Shown here in pieces: positions 26,066-36,200 of a stretch of 46,977 nucleotides of DNA. The notes beneath the pieces are model-generated. The model had not been told where the DNA came from and made no database searches. It was given only the letters and a program-made list of their open reading frames with translations. Source of the stretch: Hyphomicrobiales bacterium (lineage in GTDB: Bacteria; Pseudomonadota; Alphaproteobacteria; Rhizobiales; Rhizobiaceae); the NCBI GenBank assembly GCA_900472575.1, contig UCIV01000032.1, positions 1 to 46,977 on the forward strand, read 5' to 3'. The stretch's first letter is position 1; the number at the start of each line of letters is the position of its first letter. A program made the translations under genes and the position numbers.

Positions 26066-26635
26066 TTAGTGTTGCAGAAGTCCCATTGCGATCGACATGA
26101 AGTCGTCGAGCGAGCGTCGGTCGTTCGTAACCTTCATTCTGAGCACCGTTCCCTCCCAGCTATTGATAAGAAAGCGAGCCATCTCTGCGGGTTCGAGACC
26201 TGGTTTGATCTCACCCAATTCCTGGCCCTCGGCGATGACGTTTGTCAGCAAGTCCGCCCATGTCGAGAGAGAGTCTTTTAACGCTTGGCGAAGGAGCGGT
26301 ACACTTTCGGAACTTTCCGCCGACAGATTGCCGATCAGGCAACCTTTATCGAAGCCGTCCTTCTCGTACCTGGAGATGAAGAAGCCGAAATGCTCCTTGA
26401 TCCGGGTGAGCGGGGACAGGGCAGCATCAGACAATATTTCGCGCTTGGACGATGCGACATATGTCTCCAACACTTCGAGAGCGAGACCTTCCTTGGTCTT
26501 GAAGTAATTGTAGAAACTGCCTTTCGGGACACCAGCAGCATCTACGATTTGCTGGACTCCGCACGCGCTGTAGCCAAGCGCGTGGAAGCGGTCCTGGGCG
26601 GCTGTGAAGATCTTGTCTCTGGTCGTTACGGCCAT
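26066..26635 (-). CDS. TetR-family repressor
   Basis: 189 aa. The N-terminal helix-turn-helix spans about residues 5-50 (DKIFTAAQDRFHALGYSACG, then GVPKGSFYNYFKTKEGLALE), the AcrR/NemR-like form. The C-terminal ligand domain has FDKGCLIGNL, whose Cys resembles the reactive position in repressors of electrophile-induced exporters such as NemR; that link is inference. The ATG at 26635 has AAGGAG 6 nt upstream. It is divergent from the MFS gene, and the intergenic DNA holds two identical operators, so it probably represses itself and the MFS-SDR operon. Confidence 0.93.
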   Translation of the reverse strand: MAVTTRDKIFTAAQDRFHALGYSACGVQQIVDAAGVPKGSFYNYFKTKEGLALEVLETYVASSKREILSDAALSPLTRIKEHFGFFISRYEKDGFDKGCLIGNLSAESSESVPLLRQALKDSLSTWADLLTNVIAEGQELGEIKPGLEPAEMARFLINSWEGTVLRMKVTNDRRSLDDFMSIAMGLLQH

Positions 26636-26717
26636 GAGTTACTCCTTGGCCCCCGGGATATGAAGGGGGCGATACGAATTCAAGGGCGAACGTCATCGAG
26701 TAGAAAAAATAACTCGG

Positions 26718-26747
26718 TTGACAGGATAATACGACCGGTCATATCCA
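26718..26747 (+). promoter_or_regulatory. Likely promoter of the MFS-SDR operon
   Basis: TTGACA at 26718-26723 is followed 18 nt later by tatcca (26742-26747), a plausible sigma70 pair. The first GACCGGTC operator fills the spacer, the classic position for TetR repression. Confidence 0.5.
26726..26744. promoter_or_regulatory. Operator copy 1 (GACCGGTC palindrome)
   Basis: A 19-nt element (ataatacgaccggtcatat) centred on an 8-bp palindrome. An identical copy starts 29 nt further on. It lies between TetR and MFS starts, so the TetR protein is the likely binder. Confidence 0.75.
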
Positions 26748-26754
26748 AATGCAA

Positions 26755-26773
26755 ATAATACGACCGGTCATAT
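26755..26773. promoter_or_regulatory. Operator copy 2 (GACCGGTC palindrome)
   Basis: Exact second copy of the 19-nt element, just downstream of the proposed -10 and 33 nt before the MFS start codon. Binding here would block initiation or early elongation. Confidence 0.75.
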
Positions 26774-26806
26774 TATTCAGAGAACTCTAACCGGAGACGC
26801 TTTGCT

Positions 26807-28021
26807 ATGTTAGCCGATACCCAAAACAAAAATCTGAGGCCGGCCTGGATAATGGCTCTCGGCACTTTCGCTATCGGGACAGAAGGGTTCATGATCGTTC
26901 CCCTCTTGCCGAAGATGGCCGAGGACCTTCAGTTTTCGATCGCAACCCTTGGCACGCTAGTCACGGTCTTCACCCTAACGCTTGCCTTCAGCTCACCCAT
27001 ACTGACGACGCTGTTCGGAAGCGTCGACCGGCGGCGACTGTTGATCTCGGCGATGGGATTTTTCGCGCTGGCCAATTTCGTCGCATGGCAGTCGAGCGGG
27101 TACTGGGGCATTTTCGCCGCCCGGGTGCTTCTCGCTCTCGCGGCTGGTCTGTACACCCCCAATGCCAACGCGCTTATCAGCGTGCTGGTAGCACCCGAGA
27201 AGCGGGGCAGGGCGCTCGCCATAGTCAACGGGGGGATGACTATCGCGATCGCGCTGGGATTGCCGATCGGGTCGCTGGTCGGGAACGTGCTTGGATGGCG
27301 CGTGACGTTTCTCGGTGTCGGCATCCTCGCCCTGATCGCAGTTGCGGGCCTGGTCGTCGGTCTCGACAGATCGGCGGGAAAGGGCATTGCGGTTCCGAGC
27401 CTTTCGGCCAGGATCGCGGTCGCCAAGCGCCCTCCGATTCTTGTCGGCCTTGCGATCACGCTGTTCTGGGCGATCGGTGCCTACACCGTGTGGACCTACA
27501 TCGCGCCCTATCTCCAGTCCGTTGCCAACTTCGGTCCCGACGGCATCAGCTTCATCGTTTGCCTGTGGGGCGTGAGCGCGGCCATTGGCATTTTCAGTGG
27601 CGGAACGCTTAGCGACAAGCTGGGTGCGAAAGTGGTGATGGCAGGCAGCCTCTTACTTCTGACCGGGGCGTTCCTGCTGCTTTCCTTCACGGCGTTCTGG
27701 CTGTCATCGACCGAGGCGGTCATCCCGATCGTGGTTTCCGTCGCCGTCTGGGGCGTCACCGTATTCGGTTTCTTCCCCGCCCAGATGTCTCACCTGATCA
27801 AGGTCGGCGGCCAGGCCTCGGCTCCCGTCGTGCTGTCTCTCAACACGTCGGCTATGTACGGCGGCTTTGCCCTCGGCAGCGCGATCGGTTCGGTGGTCGT
27901 CTCTCGAGGGCAGGTGGCCGACCTCGGCCTCGCAGCCGCTGTGGCCGAAGTGGTCAGCCTCGTTCTGCTCTTCGGTTTCTCGGCAAGGATGGCGTCTCCG
28001 AGCGCCTCGCCCGCCCGCTAG
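26807..28021 (+). CDS. MFS transporter (DHA1, AraJ/sugar-drug efflux type)
   Basis: 404 aa with twelve predicted membrane helices. The N-terminal helix ALGTFAIGTEGFMIVPLLP and the motif A region (FGSVDRRRLLISAMG) fit DHA1 exporters of the AraJ/YdhP/Bcr group, which pump drugs, sugars or small organics against protons. It is under the paired TetR operators and leads the SDR gene by 70 nt, so exporter and reductase form one detoxification operon. The substrate is unknown, but an electrophile or quinone would fit the pairing with an oxidoreductase. Confidence 0.93.
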   Translation: MLADTQNKNLRPAWIMALGTFAIGTEGFMIVPLLPKMAEDLQFSIATLGTLVTVFTLTLAFSSPILTTLFGSVDRRRLLISAMGFFALANFVAWQSSGYWGIFAARVLLALAAGLYTPNANALISVLVAPEKRGRALAIVNGGMTIAIALGLPIGSLVGNVLGWRVTFLGVGILALIAVAGLVVGLDRSAGKGIAVPSLSARIAVAKRPPILVGLAITLFWAIGAYTVWTYIAPYLQSVANFGPDGISFIVCLWGVSAAIGIFSGGTLSDKLGAKVVMAGSLLLLTGAFLLLSFTAFWLSSTEAVIPIVVSVAVWGVTVFGFFPAQMSHLIKVGGQASAPVVLSLNTSAMYGGFALGSAIGSVVVSRGQVADLGLAAAVAEVVSLVLLFGFSARMASPSASPAR

Positions 28022-28091
28022 ACCCGATGGCCTAGCCGCGTCGTATCCACCCGAAAACAATCCAAACCGCATACTTCCAAGGAGAATGACA

Positions 28092-28850
28092 ATGAAAATG
28101 ACTGGCAACACGATCTTCATCACAGGCGGCGGGTCCGGTATCGGCCGCGGGCTGGCCGAGGCATTCCACAAACTAGGCAACCAGGTCATCATCTCGGGAC
28201 GCCGAAAGGCGAACCTCGATGATACCATCAAGGCGAACCCCGGCATGGCCGCCTACGAGATGGACATCGCCGACCCTTCCAGCATCGAAGAAGTCGTTGC
28301 CAAGATTGTCGCCGACTATCCAGCGCTGAACGTGCTGTTCAACAACGCTGGCATCATGCCGTTCGACGATGCGGCTAAGCCGATCGACGAGAAGACGATG
28401 CAGAATATCGTCACCACGAATTTCCTCGGCCCGATCCGGATGACGTCCGCCCTGATCGAACATCTCAAAAAGCAGCCTTCAGCGGTCATCATCAACAACA
28501 CCTCCGTGCTGGCATTTGTGCCACTCGCTTACAATGCCGTCTATTCGGCGACAAAGGCCGCGCTCCATTCCTTCACCATGTCCCAGCGCTTCACGCTTCG
28601 CGACACATCGGTGAGAGTGCAGGAAATCGCTCCGCCCTGGGTTGACACGGACCTCATCAAGAAGAGCGGCGATCCGCGTGCGATGCCACTCGATCTCTTC
28701 ATCAAGGAGACGATGGAGAAGCTCGCGACAGACCACGAAGACATCTACGTGGACGCGATCCAGATGCTCCGCGACAACCCGGGTTCGAAGGAGCATGACT
28801 TCGTCACCAAGTTTAACGAGGCTCTCGTGGCCGAACCGATCCCGGTCTGA
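28092..28850 (+). CDS. Short-chain dehydrogenase/reductase (DltE-like)
   Basis: 252 aa classical SDR. Rossmann motif TGGGSGIG (11-18), NNAG (84-87), catalytic S138, Y151 and K155 (YSATK) are all present, so it should be an active NAD(P)H-dependent reductase. The closing VAEPIPV-type tail and the PPWVDTDL segment match DltE-like members. The ATG at 28092 follows GGAG at 7 nt. It is second in the TetR-controlled operon and would reduce a carbonyl compound that is exported by or toxic alongside the MFS substrate. A strong terminator follows. Confidence 0.94.
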   Translation: MKMTGNTIFITGGGSGIGRGLAEAFHKLGNQVIISGRRKANLDDTIKANPGMAAYEMDIADPSSIEEVVAKIVADYPALNVLFNNAGIMPFDDAAKPIDEKTMQNIVTTNFLGPIRMTSALIEHLKKQPSAVIINNTSVLAFVPLAYNAVYSATKAALHSFTMSQRFTLRDTSVRVQEIAPPWVDTDLIKKSGDPRAMPLDLFIKETMEKLATDHEDIYVDAIQMLRDNPGSKEHDFVTKFNEALVAEPIPV

Positions 28851-28887
28851 TGACGTCCGCGAAGCCGCACCTCCTGAAGTAACGCTG

Positions 28888-28924
28888 AAAAAAGGCCTCA
28901 GCTTTGACGCTGAGGCCTTTTTTT
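28888..28924. terminator. Bidirectional intrinsic terminator
   Basis: A 15-bp stem (aaaaaaggcctcagc with its complement) around a 6-nt loop, with A-run on the left and T-run on the right. It can end the MFS-SDR transcript and the opposing transcript of the next gene. Confidence 0.9.
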
Positions 28925-28955
28925 GTGGCACCCGTCAACCAGCGGGCGGGCGGTC

Positions 28956-29675
28956 TCAAGAGAAATGGAACTCCGAAAGATCAACCGAAACGATCAGCGG
29001 TTCCGGGAGCGGCGTGTTGTCCGGCTTACGCGGACAGATACGCATTTTCGAGGGAAGCACGATGCCGTCAACCTTCACCGGATCGGTAAGGTAGCGCGCG
29101 GCCGCGTTCTTGCCCTGGATATCCACCTCGTAGTCGTGCCGATACAGGATGCCCTCCTTGTTAAAGTAGAAGGTCTGCTCGGTGCTGTGCGTGGCGATCT
29201 CGTCCGGGAAGCGAACGTGAAGACGACGCAGGGTCTCCCCGTTTTCCTGCCAGGGTTCGATCTCGTTGCACACCACGCCGGGCCGCTTGAGGATGAAGGG
29301 CGACGTCAGGTAGGTCCACATCGTGTAGCCAGAGAAGTAAGCGACCTGCGGATTGCTCCACGGGGTTTCCATCTCGTAGCCCTCGAAGGACTTGCGAGGA
29401 TCGAGAAGCTCCTCGACGACAGCGCCCTCAGGTGTTTCGATCGTCACGCGACCCGGAGTGAACGCTGATTTGTTTTCGGTTGGGGCAAACGGCCAATGCG
29501 ATACCCATTCCTTCTTGAGGTCCACCTTGACATGGCAGTCCACCAGGACTTCTGCCTTGCCCTTGAGGCCCCAGAGGACGCCGCCTTGGTGAAGCTTGGC
29601 CGTCAAGTAAGAGAAATTCCGAAACCGCTCCATTCCCCCGTGTGCCTCGATGGCGAAGTCTAACAGATCCTTCAT
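28956..29675 (-). CDS. LolA-like periplasm-type fold protein of unknown function
   Basis: 239 aa, MKDLLDFAIEAHGGMERFRN onward. The ATG at 29675 has AAGGAG 7 nt upstream. The chain of beta strands (TAKLHQGGVLWGLKGKAEVL; RVTIETPEGAVVEELLDPRK; TFYFNKEGILYRHDYEVDI) resembles the LolA/outer-membrane lipoprotein-sorting fold seen in many small rhizobial proteins. There is no signal peptide, which is odd for that fold and suggests a cytoplasmic hydrophobic-ligand binder. It shares a bidirectional terminator with the SDR operon but is otherwise monocistronic. Function unknown. Confidence 0.8.
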   Translation of the reverse strand: MKDLLDFAIEAHGGMERFRNFSYLTAKLHQGGVLWGLKGKAEVLVDCHVKVDLKKEWVSHWPFAPTENKSAFTPGRVTIETPEGAVVEELLDPRKSFEGYEMETPWSNPQVAYFSGYTMWTYLTSPFILKRPGVVCNEIEPWQENGETLRRLHVRFPDEIATHSTEQTFYFNKEGILYRHDYEVDIQGKNAAARYLTDPVKVDGIVLPSKMRICPRKPDNTPLPEPLIVSVDLSEFHFS

Positions 29676-29785
29676 GCAATTGCTCCTTGGCTAGAGATTG
29701 AAAGCTTTAACGCTCCTTCTCTCTACGAGCATCGGGTCCGACTTCATTGTAAGATTGGACCCCCGTGGGGGCAGGAGGAGGAGGC

Positions 29786-32533
29786 CTAAGCGCTTCGCTC
29801 TGCAAGAAGCGCGCGCGCCACCGCGATGTCAGGTATCGGGTGGCTGCTCTCGAACTTCTCCAAAGCAGACGCGAGATCCTGTATCGCCGAGCTTGCATCG
29901 GTCGGGCTTGCCAGGTGTACCAGGCAGATCGCGCAACGGAGCTCCCACATCACCGCCCCCATGGAACGCGCCAGACCGATCGCCTCCGCAAGGACGGTTC
30001 GGGCTTGGGCGCGATCCCGCTTTATCCAGGACACCGCCTTGAGACGGAGCAGTTCCGGCCTGCACCATCCGGCGTCGCCGGATAGCGCGCGGTCTACAGC
30101 GGCTTGAGAAGCCCGGCATCCGGCAAGCACTGTCATGTATTCGAGCCGCATGCCGACGCCGTCCAGCAGCGCCCGCTGCAACGCCGTTTGCATTTCTTCG
30201 GTCTGGGTATCCTCGGGCACGACGAGGTCGTAGCCATCGACCCACTCCTGCCACCTTACCAGCATGTCCTTTCCTGCGATCCGCTTCACCGCCTCCAGCC
30301 TCGACCTTGCTTTTTCCGTTTGGCCCGCGAGATACGCGATCGGTATGGCGCTTAAGCACAGCATCAGGCAGGTCGATATCGAATGGCCAAGCCGTTCGCA
30401 GTCGGCGATAAGTTCGTCTATACCGGATAGGCCCCGATCCACTTTCCCCTCGAGGAAATCGATCATCGTGATGACCGACCTCGCTATCGTTCCCTGGTCA
30501 TAACCCGTCCCATAGTTCTGCGTCGTGCGAACCGCGCGGCTGGCTTCGAACAGCGAAAGCTCGGCCTGTTCGCGGGAGGACTTGAGATCTCCGTGAAACA
30601 GGTAATTGTGCTCAAGCAGCCTGCTATAGCTCAACACCCCGGGAAACCGTTTCTGCAGATCGGTCGCGATGGCGATCGAGTGGAGATATCTGCCTTCCGA
30701 GCTCGCGACTGAGGCCATACCGCCGTATGCGCGCATGATGCGGCCCGGGTTGCCAAGTCGTTCGGCGATCACCGCAGCACGTTCGAACTCGGCGCTCGCT
30801 TCCTCGTGGCTCCGGAAACCGCCGATGTGATACTTAGCGCTGCCTCGGGCGATCCTCAGTTGGAGTTCCACGTCAGTTCCGGGATGCCGTGTAGAGGGTA
30901 GGCGCCCGATAGCGCTTTCCACGGCGACGAGCTGCTCGTTCATCGCGCCGAGTTGCACCCAAACGGTGTTGGAGATCGCTACAAGCTCCACCGCGAGATC
31001 GAGGTCGCCTTGAGGCGAGCTCGCCCATTCGATGGCAGCGCGCAGATCGTTGATCAGTCCGTCGTAGCGCCTTAGCCAGTCGCCCGTGGGAAGCCCGCGC
31101 CAGTCGAATTCCGCCCTCAGAACCTCTTCGCGGCAGTATTGGGCGTGCGAAGAGCGATTGGCCGCCTCGAAATCGCCCGCGGCGAGTTTCTCCAGCGCAT
31201 AGCCCTTGGTCGTGTCCAGAAGGCGATATCGACCGTCGCCGCTCGAAACCGCAACGAGGGATTTAAGAAGAAGGCCGTCGAAGGCACTGTCGAACCTTTC
31301 ACCGGAGATTCTCTCCCGCACCACGAACTCAGCGGCTTGCTCCGCGAACGTTCCGGGAAAGACTGCTATGGCTGCGAAGAGCTCTTTTTCGTCGGCATTG
31401 AGGCTTTCGTAGCTCCAGTCCAAGGTCGCCCTGAGGGTCTGCTGCCGCGGAGGAGCCGTGCGCCGCCCCCTACGCAGGATCGAAAGCGGATCATCCAGGG
31501 AGCCGAGAACGCTTTCAAGGCCAAGGCTACTTACCCGAGAGGCCGCCAGTTCGATCGCCAGCGGGATGCCATCCAGGCTTCGGACGATCGCGGCGGCGGC
31601 CTGGATGGTCTCCTCGTCGTGAAAATTCTCGACGTCCGAGGCAAGCTTGACCGCCTCCACGAACAATTCGACGGAGGGAATAGACAAAAGCTCATGCGTC
31701 GATGTCCCGAATTCGGGTACGGGCAAGGAGGGTAACTGCCTAACACGCTCGCCTGCCACCCTAAGGGGCTCACGGCTTGTTGCCAGTATCGAAACGCCTA
31801 CGGTCGCCTTGAGAATTTGATCTACTTCGACCGCGACGGTCTCGATCAAGTGCTCGCAGTTGTCGAACAGAAAGAGGATGTCGGTTTCCTGCAGGGAATT
31901 TAGAACCGCTTGCCTGTAGTTTTTCGTATAGAGAACCAGCCCGAGCAGGGAGGCTAGCGTTGGCATGAGCAGACGGCCGTCCTGCAACACTGCCAGGTCA
32001 ACAAAGACGACCCGCCTAGATGACTGCACGCGCGCTGCCATCTCGAGCGCGACAGCAGTCTTGCCAATTCCGCCTGCGCCCGCGATCGTCAGCAATCTGG
32101 TCGACGCAAGCGCGTTCACGCTAGTCGCTATGAATTCCTCGCGACCAATCAGACGACCCGCGAAACGCGGCAGAATGATCTCGGGGTCTACCGAAAGCGT
32201 GCCTTGAGCGGGAAGGCCGGAGCCTGAGACCTCTATCGGAGCGACAAAGACGTAGCCTCGTCCTGCGATATTTTCGATGTAACGTTGCTGGCTATATTCG
32301 CCGAGCGCTTTCCTGAGTGTCATCAGATGTACACGCAGAGCGCCCTCGTCGACGGTCGTCGTGGGCCAGGCGGCTTTCAGCAGATCTTCCTTGGAGACAA
32401 TTTCACCGGCATTGCCAGCGAGGGTGACCAGTAGTTCCAGTGCTTTCTTACCGAGCTGATAGGGTCTGCCCGATTCCGTCAGCCTCCTGTTGACCAGATC
32501 GAGTTCAAAGGTACCGAACTTAATAACAGCCAT
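29786..32533 (-). CDS. Winged-helix STAND-type ATPase regulator
   Basis: 915 aa. Residues 1-100 are an OmpR/CadC-type winged helix (IKFGTFELDLVNRRLTESGR, ALRVHLMTLRKALGE, IENIAGRGYVFVAPI). Then a signalling ATPase domain has Walker A GAGGIGKT (152-159), Walker B ILFLFDN (219-225) and an ATSREP sensor (NB-ARC/COG3903 type). The C-terminal 450 residues are helical repeats of TPR character. Such proteins bind DNA through the N-terminus and use the repeats to sense a ligand or partner. No signal peptide or membrane helix is seen. The start at 32533 has no strong ribosome site. The target genes are unknown; the cytochrome/Mo and signalling genes nearby are candidates. Confidence 0.92.
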   Translation of the reverse strand: MAVIKFGTFELDLVNRRLTESGRPYQLGKKALELLVTLAGNAGEIVSKEDLLKAAWPTTTVDEGALRVHLMTLRKALGEYSQQRYIENIAGRGYVFVAPIEVSGSGLPAQGTLSVDPEIILPRFAGRLIGREEFIATSVNALASTRLLTIAGAGGIGKTAVALEMAARVQSSRRVVFVDLAVLQDGRLLMPTLASLLGLVLYTKNYRQAVLNSLQETDILFLFDNCEHLIETVAVEVDQILKATVGVSILATSREPLRVAGERVRQLPSLPVPEFGTSTHELLSIPSVELFVEAVKLASDVENFHDEETIQAAAAIVRSLDGIPLAIELAASRVSSLGLESVLGSLDDPLSILRRGRRTAPPRQQTLRATLDWSYESLNADEKELFAAIAVFPGTFAEQAAEFVVRERISGERFDSAFDGLLLKSLVAVSSGDGRYRLLDTTKGYALEKLAAGDFEAANRSSHAQYCREEVLRAEFDWRGLPTGDWLRRYDGLINDLRAAIEWASSPQGDLDLAVELVAISNTVWVQLGAMNEQLVAVESAIGRLPSTRHPGTDVELQLRIARGSAKYHIGGFRSHEEASAEFERAAVIAERLGNPGRIMRAYGGMASVASSEGRYLHSIAIATDLQKRFPGVLSYSRLLEHNYLFHGDLKSSREQAELSLFEASRAVRTTQNYGTGYDQGTIARSVITMIDFLEGKVDRGLSGIDELIADCERLGHSISTCLMLCLSAIPIAYLAGQTEKARSRLEAVKRIAGKDMLVRWQEWVDGYDLVVPEDTQTEEMQTALQRALLDGVGMRLEYMTVLAGCRASQAAVDRALSGDAGWCRPELLRLKAVSWIKRDRAQARTVLAEAIGLARSMGAVMWELRCAICLVHLASPTDASSAIQDLASALEKFESSHPIPDIAVARALLAERSA

Positions 32534-32700
32534 CGTCGAACCGCAGATCCCGTCAGAACTCTTTATAAGACGGATATCACATCTGCATGGATTTTAAGCA
32601 ACGACCACAAAGATTTTGGTAGACACTCCAAAAGGACCGGGCTCCTACTGGAACCCAGGGCAACATACGTTTCCGCGATATACTGTCTTCTAACTCGATC

Positions 32701-32991
32701 CTATGATCGATCAGAACAATTCGTGGCGTTCGATCCTATCAAGGCTTCGAGACGATCGACGTAGTCAGACAGACGTGCCGACGTTTTCCTGGCGGCGTTG
32801 ATGTCGGGCGTATCCCTACCAAGCCAGCGTAGGTTCGTCTTGACGCCAAGCTTTAGCAGGTAAAGCAGTTCCACCAGTTCCGTCGATCGCTCTGCCTTAT
32901 CAGTCGAATGGACGTCGGAAATGCAGCTATCCGGAGCAGTTGCCCTGCCGCAACCGGCTTGATCGTCTGACATCGCGTGCAAGTTCGCCAT
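32701..32991 (-). CDS. Small hypothetical helical protein
   Basis: 96 aa from ATG 32991 (MANLHAMSDDQAGCGRATAP), which has GGGGA upstream; the frame continues up to 33129 without a better start. The C-terminal half is helical (ERSTELVELLYLLKLGVKTN; SARLSDYVDRLEALIG). It lies between two divergent signalling genes and might be a small partner of the propeller kinase. No family is recognised and the coding status is moderate. Confidence 0.5.
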   Translation of the reverse strand: MANLHAMSDDQAGCGRATAPDSCISDVHSTDKAERSTELVELLYLLKLGVKTNLRWLGRDTPDINAARKTSARLSDYVDRLEALIGSNATNCSDRS

Positions 32992-33298
32992 TGCGCCGTC
33001 CCCGGAAAAATACGTGTCCCGACTGTGATCGTTAACCTGTGTTTCCTCGTAAAAGCACAATGTCCTAAAGAGTACCGATCGCACACCCTCGAAAGAGGGG
33101 GATCGTCGATAATGACCCCGATGTCCCAACCCGATGCTGGATCGGGTTCGCGATCACTCGCATACGCCGATATGTGAACAGGCATCAGATGGCAGCGCAA
33201 CCGCGGCGAATGTGTCAATACGTCTGTCTGCAGCTTGTACAAACCCGACCTTTCGACATAATCCAAACGGTTGGTTTGGCACTTCGCGGGGGCGAGTC

Positions 33299-36200
33299 TT
33301 GCGTACTGTTCTGTCACTGATAGGTTTGCCGCGGAGGTTGGTTTGGGCTTTGGCAATCCACATTTTCATCTCGACCCTCGTCGGAAGTCCCACCCGAGCA
33401 GGCGAGACCGTTCCCACGGCCACAGTCCTTCCGGAAGTCATCACCAGTAGGCTCATCCCGAAAAGCGATATCCAGTTCACGAAGCTGTCGTTGTCCCAAG
33501 GACTCTCCCAGACCCGGGTCGGGCAGATTATCCAGGATGACGACGGTTTCATGTGGCTCGGCGCACAGCACGGGATCAATAGGTTTGACGGATATACTTT
33601 CCAGGTCTTCAAGCACGACCGAGACGACCCAGACAGCTTGAGCGGGGTCTACATATATTCGACTTTCAAAGACCGCGATGGGACGATCTGGATCGGAACG
33701 GACCAACTTCTCGATGCCTTTGACCGGAAGACGGGAAAGTTCAAACACTATGTACTCGATGCATCGACACCGACGGTTTTGCAGATCAGCCAAGACCGGA
33801 GCGGTTTCCTATGGCTGGCCACGTCGCAGGGCCTATACAGGCTCAATATCGCGACCGGCGACGTAAAAAGGTTCGGTCAAATGGCCGGCAACGATGACGG
33901 ACTAAGCACCGACGACATCAAGTCGACCGCGACCGACCGCGAAGGCGTGTTCTGGGTGGCGACTGGCAACGGGCTAGAGGCATTCGATCCGGAAAGCGGC
34001 AAGGTCAGCCGCCGCATTCCGCTACGGATAGAAGCGAGGGAGTTCCAGTTTTTCGAAGACTCCAAGGGGCTCTTTTGGATCCTCTGGGGTTCCGGTAGTG
34101 GCCTAGCGCTTTACGATCGCGCTTCGAACACAGTGAAGAAGATCTCGTTCAGCAATAGCGCCGACGGCCTGATGTCCGGCATCTACAAGATGATAGAAAC
34201 CCGCGACGGCGATCTATGGCTTGTCAGCATGGGAGCCGGCCTGTTGCGCTTCAACCGGGCTGATTTCACTTTCGACCAATACGTCAACGATCCTACTGAC
34301 CCTCAAAGCCTATCTGAGAACAGAGTGATCGAAGTATTCGAGGACCGCCAGGGTAACATCTGGACGGGGCTGCATGCGAACCCGCCCAATGTCTTCACTC
34401 CGGAGCCGTTGCCGTTCCAGAAGGTCTGGCCTTACTCCGGTCACGTCAACAAGCTTGGTGAGACATTCGTCAACGCGATCCTGGAAGACCGAAATGGCAA
34501 TGTCTGGATGGGAACCGGTGGCGCGCTGACCCGTGTCGATCCAGCAGGCCAATTACGGTCATTCGACATAGCCGGAAACGGCGCATCGGTGGAAATCCTG
34601 TCGATGGTGGAGGGCGATGACGGGGTTCTCTGGATCGGCACTATCGGAACAGGCCTCATTTCATTCGACCCGGAGACAGGCAGGACGCGTACATTCAGAT
34701 ATGAACGCGGACGGCGTGACTGGATAAGCAGCGACGTAGTGACCCGGGTTTTCCTGGATCGGCAGCGGATCCTATGGCTCGCGACCTGGAACGGCCTCAA
34801 CCGGCTGGACACCAAGACGCAGACCTTCAAGACGTACAGAGCAGACACCTCTCTGAACAAGGAGCTGTTTTCGATCGACGAGGACGACCGAGACAATCTG
34901 TGGATCGGCTCGAGGGTCGGGCTCGTGAAGTTTTCAAAGACCACTGAAGAGTTCGAGGAGTTCCGGCACGATCCGTCCGACCCGACCACGATCAGCAACA
35001 ACACCACCAACAACGTTTTTCGCGCGCGTGACGGTCAGTTGTGGATTGCCACCCACAACGGCCTCAACATGTTCGACCCCAGAACTGGAAAGTTCAGGGC
35101 GTATTTCGAAAAGGACGGTCTGGCCGGAAATGCGGTGAGCTGCACACGGCAGGATTCCGACGGGAATCTCTGGATCAGCACCAACCGCGGTGTGTCCATG
35201 ATGGACCCGAAAACAGCCAGATTCCAGAACTTCACAAGCGCGGACGGCTTGCCGGGCAACGACATGGGAGGATGGCATGCCTGCAGCAGCGGACAAGGCG
35301 GGCGCATGTATTTTGCGGGTTTTCCCGGTGCAGCGGCCGTTGATCCGGGGAGGATCCGCTCCGCAGCGCCGTCGGCAAAGGTACTGTTCACCGACGTCAG
35401 GGTAGAAGACAAATCGGCCCTGTATCCGCTCCGTGATCCGGATACCGGGTATACGATTCGCTACGACCAGAATTTCGCGGTTAGTTTCTCGGCTTTCGAC
35501 TTCTCCAACCCCGCAGGGGTTCGATACAGATATCGGATCGCGCCCCTAGAGACCGACTGGCACCTACTGCCGGTGGCATTGCGGACAATCAACTTTGCGA
35601 CTTTGCCTACTGGAACCTTCAAACTCGTGGTGGAGGCCGCTACGGAAAGGGGAGACTGGGGAGGATCAGGCTCGTTGGTGATCCAGGTGTCTCCGCCGTG
35701 GTGGAGTACCTGGTGGTTCTTCACCCTGGCCTGCTTCCTAGCGATGGTAGCGATTATCGCTGCCTATAAGGCCCGCATGATGCAGGTCGAAACGGTATAT
35801 AACGCCCGGCTTGAGGAGCGACTTGGAGAAAGGACACGCGTCGCGCGTGACCTTCATGACACGCTACTGCAAAGCTTTCAGGGCTTGATCTATCGCCTGG
35901 AGGCGGTGAAGAACCTGCTTCCGGCGGAGCCTGTGAAGGCTTCTGAAATGCTCAACGTCATTTTACTCAAGAGCGACGACGCGATTGTAGAGGGGAGGGA
36001 AACGATTCAGTCACTTCGCGATCCCGCCAAGGCCACTGCCGACATTCTCCGGTTAGTCGAGGAAGACGCCGCCGAGCTGGCCTCCCTTCAACCTGACGGA
36101 ACGCGTGCTAGCTTTTCCTTGACGGTGGAAGGTAAGCTCCCGCGACTTCCGGTCGAAGTTCGAGACGAACTTCGCCAGATTTGCCGCGAGGCGCTCAGAA

